Both the position numbers and the translations under genes were made by a program. The notes under the pieces were generated by a model. That model was not told the origin of the DNA. It saw only the letters and a program-made list of their open reading frames with translations, and made no database searches. Shown piece by piece: positions 35,978 through 37,018 of a DNA stretch of 37,018 bases (its first letter is position 1; each line of letters begins with the position of its first letter). This DNA comes from Thermoleophilia bacterium (GTDB lineage: Bacteria; Actinomycetota; Thermoleophilia; UBA2241). The stretch is taken from NCBI GenBank assembly GCA_017882325.1, contig JADGPQ010000006.1, forward strand, positions 1-37,018, read 5' to 3'.

Positions 35978-36745
35978 ATGAGACTGAGCGGCAAGAAAGC
36001 CCTGGTGACGGGGAGCTCGAGCGGAATTGGGGAGGCCATCGCCCTGCGCTTTGCGCGCGAGGGTGCCGACGTGGCCGTGCACTATCACCACGGCGGCGAA
36101 AGTGCCCGCGCGCTGGTCGCCGAGATCGAGAAGCTGGGCCGCGCCGGCGTCGCGTTCGGTGCCAACGTGGGCGTGGCGGCGGAGGCCGATGGCCTCGTGG
36201 CCGCCGCCGTCAAGGCCCTCGGCCACCTCGACATCCTGGTGAACAACGCCGGCGTCGAGTTCCGCGAGCCGTTCCTCGACGTCAGCGAGGAACACTACGA
36301 CCTCGTTCTCGACGTGAACCTGAAGGGGGCGTTCTTCGCCGCGCAGGCGGTCGCCCGCCACATGGTGGAGCGCGGGGCGGGCGGCCGTATCGTCAACGTC
36401 TCCTCCATCCACGAGGACGTGGCCTTTCTGAACTACACCACGTATGCGGCCTCCAAGGGCGGCCTGCGCATGTTCACGCGCACGGTGTGTCAGGAGCTGG
36501 CGCCGCACGGGATCACCGTCAACGACATCGCTCCCGGGGCGATCGCGACGCCGATCAACCAGCGTACTCTGGGGGACGGCGAGCTGCTGCGCGAACTGCA
36601 GGCGGTGATCCCCGCCGGACGGCTCGGCGAGCCCGACGAAGTCGCGGGGCTCGCCGTCTTCCTCGCCTCCGACGAGGCCGGCTACGTCACCGGGAGCACA
36701 TACTACGTGGACGGCGGCATGAGCCATTGGAACAGGGGGCTGTGA
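35978..36745 (+). CDS. SDR family oxidoreductase (glucose 1-dehydrogenase-like)
   Basis: ALVTGSSSGIGEAIALRFA, ILVNNAGVEF, YAASKGGLRMFTRTVCQELAPHGITVNDIAPGAIATPIN, YVTGSTYYVDGGM. Confidence 0.95.
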   Translation: MRLSGKKALVTGSSSGIGEAIALRFAREGADVAVHYHHGGESARALVAEIEKLGRAGVAFGANVGVAAEADGLVAAAVKALGHLDILVNNAGVEFREPFLDVSEEHYDLVLDVNLKGAFFAAQAVARHMVERGAGGRIVNVSSIHEDVAFLNYTTYAASKGGLRMFTRTVCQELAPHGITVNDIAPGAIATPINQRTLGDGELLRELQAVIPAGRLGEPDEVAGLAVFLASDEAGYVTGSTYYVDGGMSHWNRGL

Positions 36746-36746
36746 C

Positions 36747-37018
36747 ATGAGCGATCCCACCAAGCAGTTCTTCGACGAGCTGGCGGCGCGGGGCCACGTG
36801 CCGTTGCTCAAGAGCAGTTCGGGCACGCTGCGCTTCGACCTGGAGGGCGACGGACGCACCGCGCACTGGTACGTGACGATCAAGAAGGGTGACGTGAGCG
36901 TGTCCCACGACACCGCCGAGGCCGATTGCGTCGTGCGAACCGGCAAGGAGCTCTTCGACCGCATGGCGGCGGGCACGGCCAACGCGACCGCCGCCGCCCT
37001 CCGCGGGCTCGTCGCCAC
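36747..37018 (+). CDS. SCP2 sterol-binding domain-like protein (truncated by window end)
   Basis: MSDPTKQFFDELAARGHVPLLKSSSGTLRFDLEGDGRTAHWYVTIKKGDVSVSHDTAEADCVVRTGKELFDRMAAGTANATAAALRGLVA; SCP2-like pattern; continues past the window. Confidence 0.7.
   Translation, partial: MSDPTKQFFDELAARGHVPLLKSSSGTLRFDLEGDGRTAHWYVTIKKGDVSVSHDTAEADCVVRTGKELFDRMAAGTANATAAALRGLVA

Noticed and set aside
1-37018. CRISPR arrays, transposases, phage genes, toxin-antitoxin modules, tRNA/rRNA genes
   Set aside because: No spaced direct-repeat arrays, transposase motifs or tRNA T-loop (GGTTCGAATC-like) signatures were found by eye; tools could still reveal weak cases.

Overview
The window is a high-GC, Actinomycetota-like chromosomal segment, densely packed with genes on both strands. 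Taxonomy is inferred from gene style only. I found no CRISPR array, mobile element, rRNA or tRNA. Content in order: CPA1-type Na+/H+ antiporter; P1/DmpA-like peptidase; CaCA cation exchanger with a structured leader; DUF1786-like ASKHA protein with a polyprenol-phosphate mannosyltransferase-like GT2; nrdR-nrdJ (B12-dependent ribonucleotide reductase) behind a promoter with two NrdR-box-like sites; Asp23/AmaP-like envelope cassette; HAD phosphatase; ferritin-like protein with two tandem paralogous methyltransferases; SufR-like Cys-rich HTH regulator; SDR, aldehyde dehydrogenase and diguanylate cyclase; serine-hydrolase lipoprotein; DUF438/hemerythrin/PAS protein with a stand-alone PAS paralogue and a previously uncalled 46-aa membrane microprotein; cyclic-nucleotide-domain-only protein divergent from a B12-binding radical SAM; OmpR-type two-component system divergent from a MacB-like ABC exporter; MBL-like protein lacking HxHxDH; DUF2252 protein with a histone H1-like tail; and a sugar/polyol catabolic operon (FGGY kinase, SMP-30, SDR, SCP2-like). 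Most of the window is ordinary. The strongest non-coding signals are (1) two facing triplets of 11-bp-phased TCTCAG repeats between the two-component system and the ABC exporter, (2) the nrdR promoter with phased NrdR-box-like sites, (3) a candidate minus-strand small RNA with a canonical terminator antisense to the end of the Asp23 cassette, and (4) a hairpin-rich leader upstream of the cation exchanger. All calls were made by eye, without database searches.
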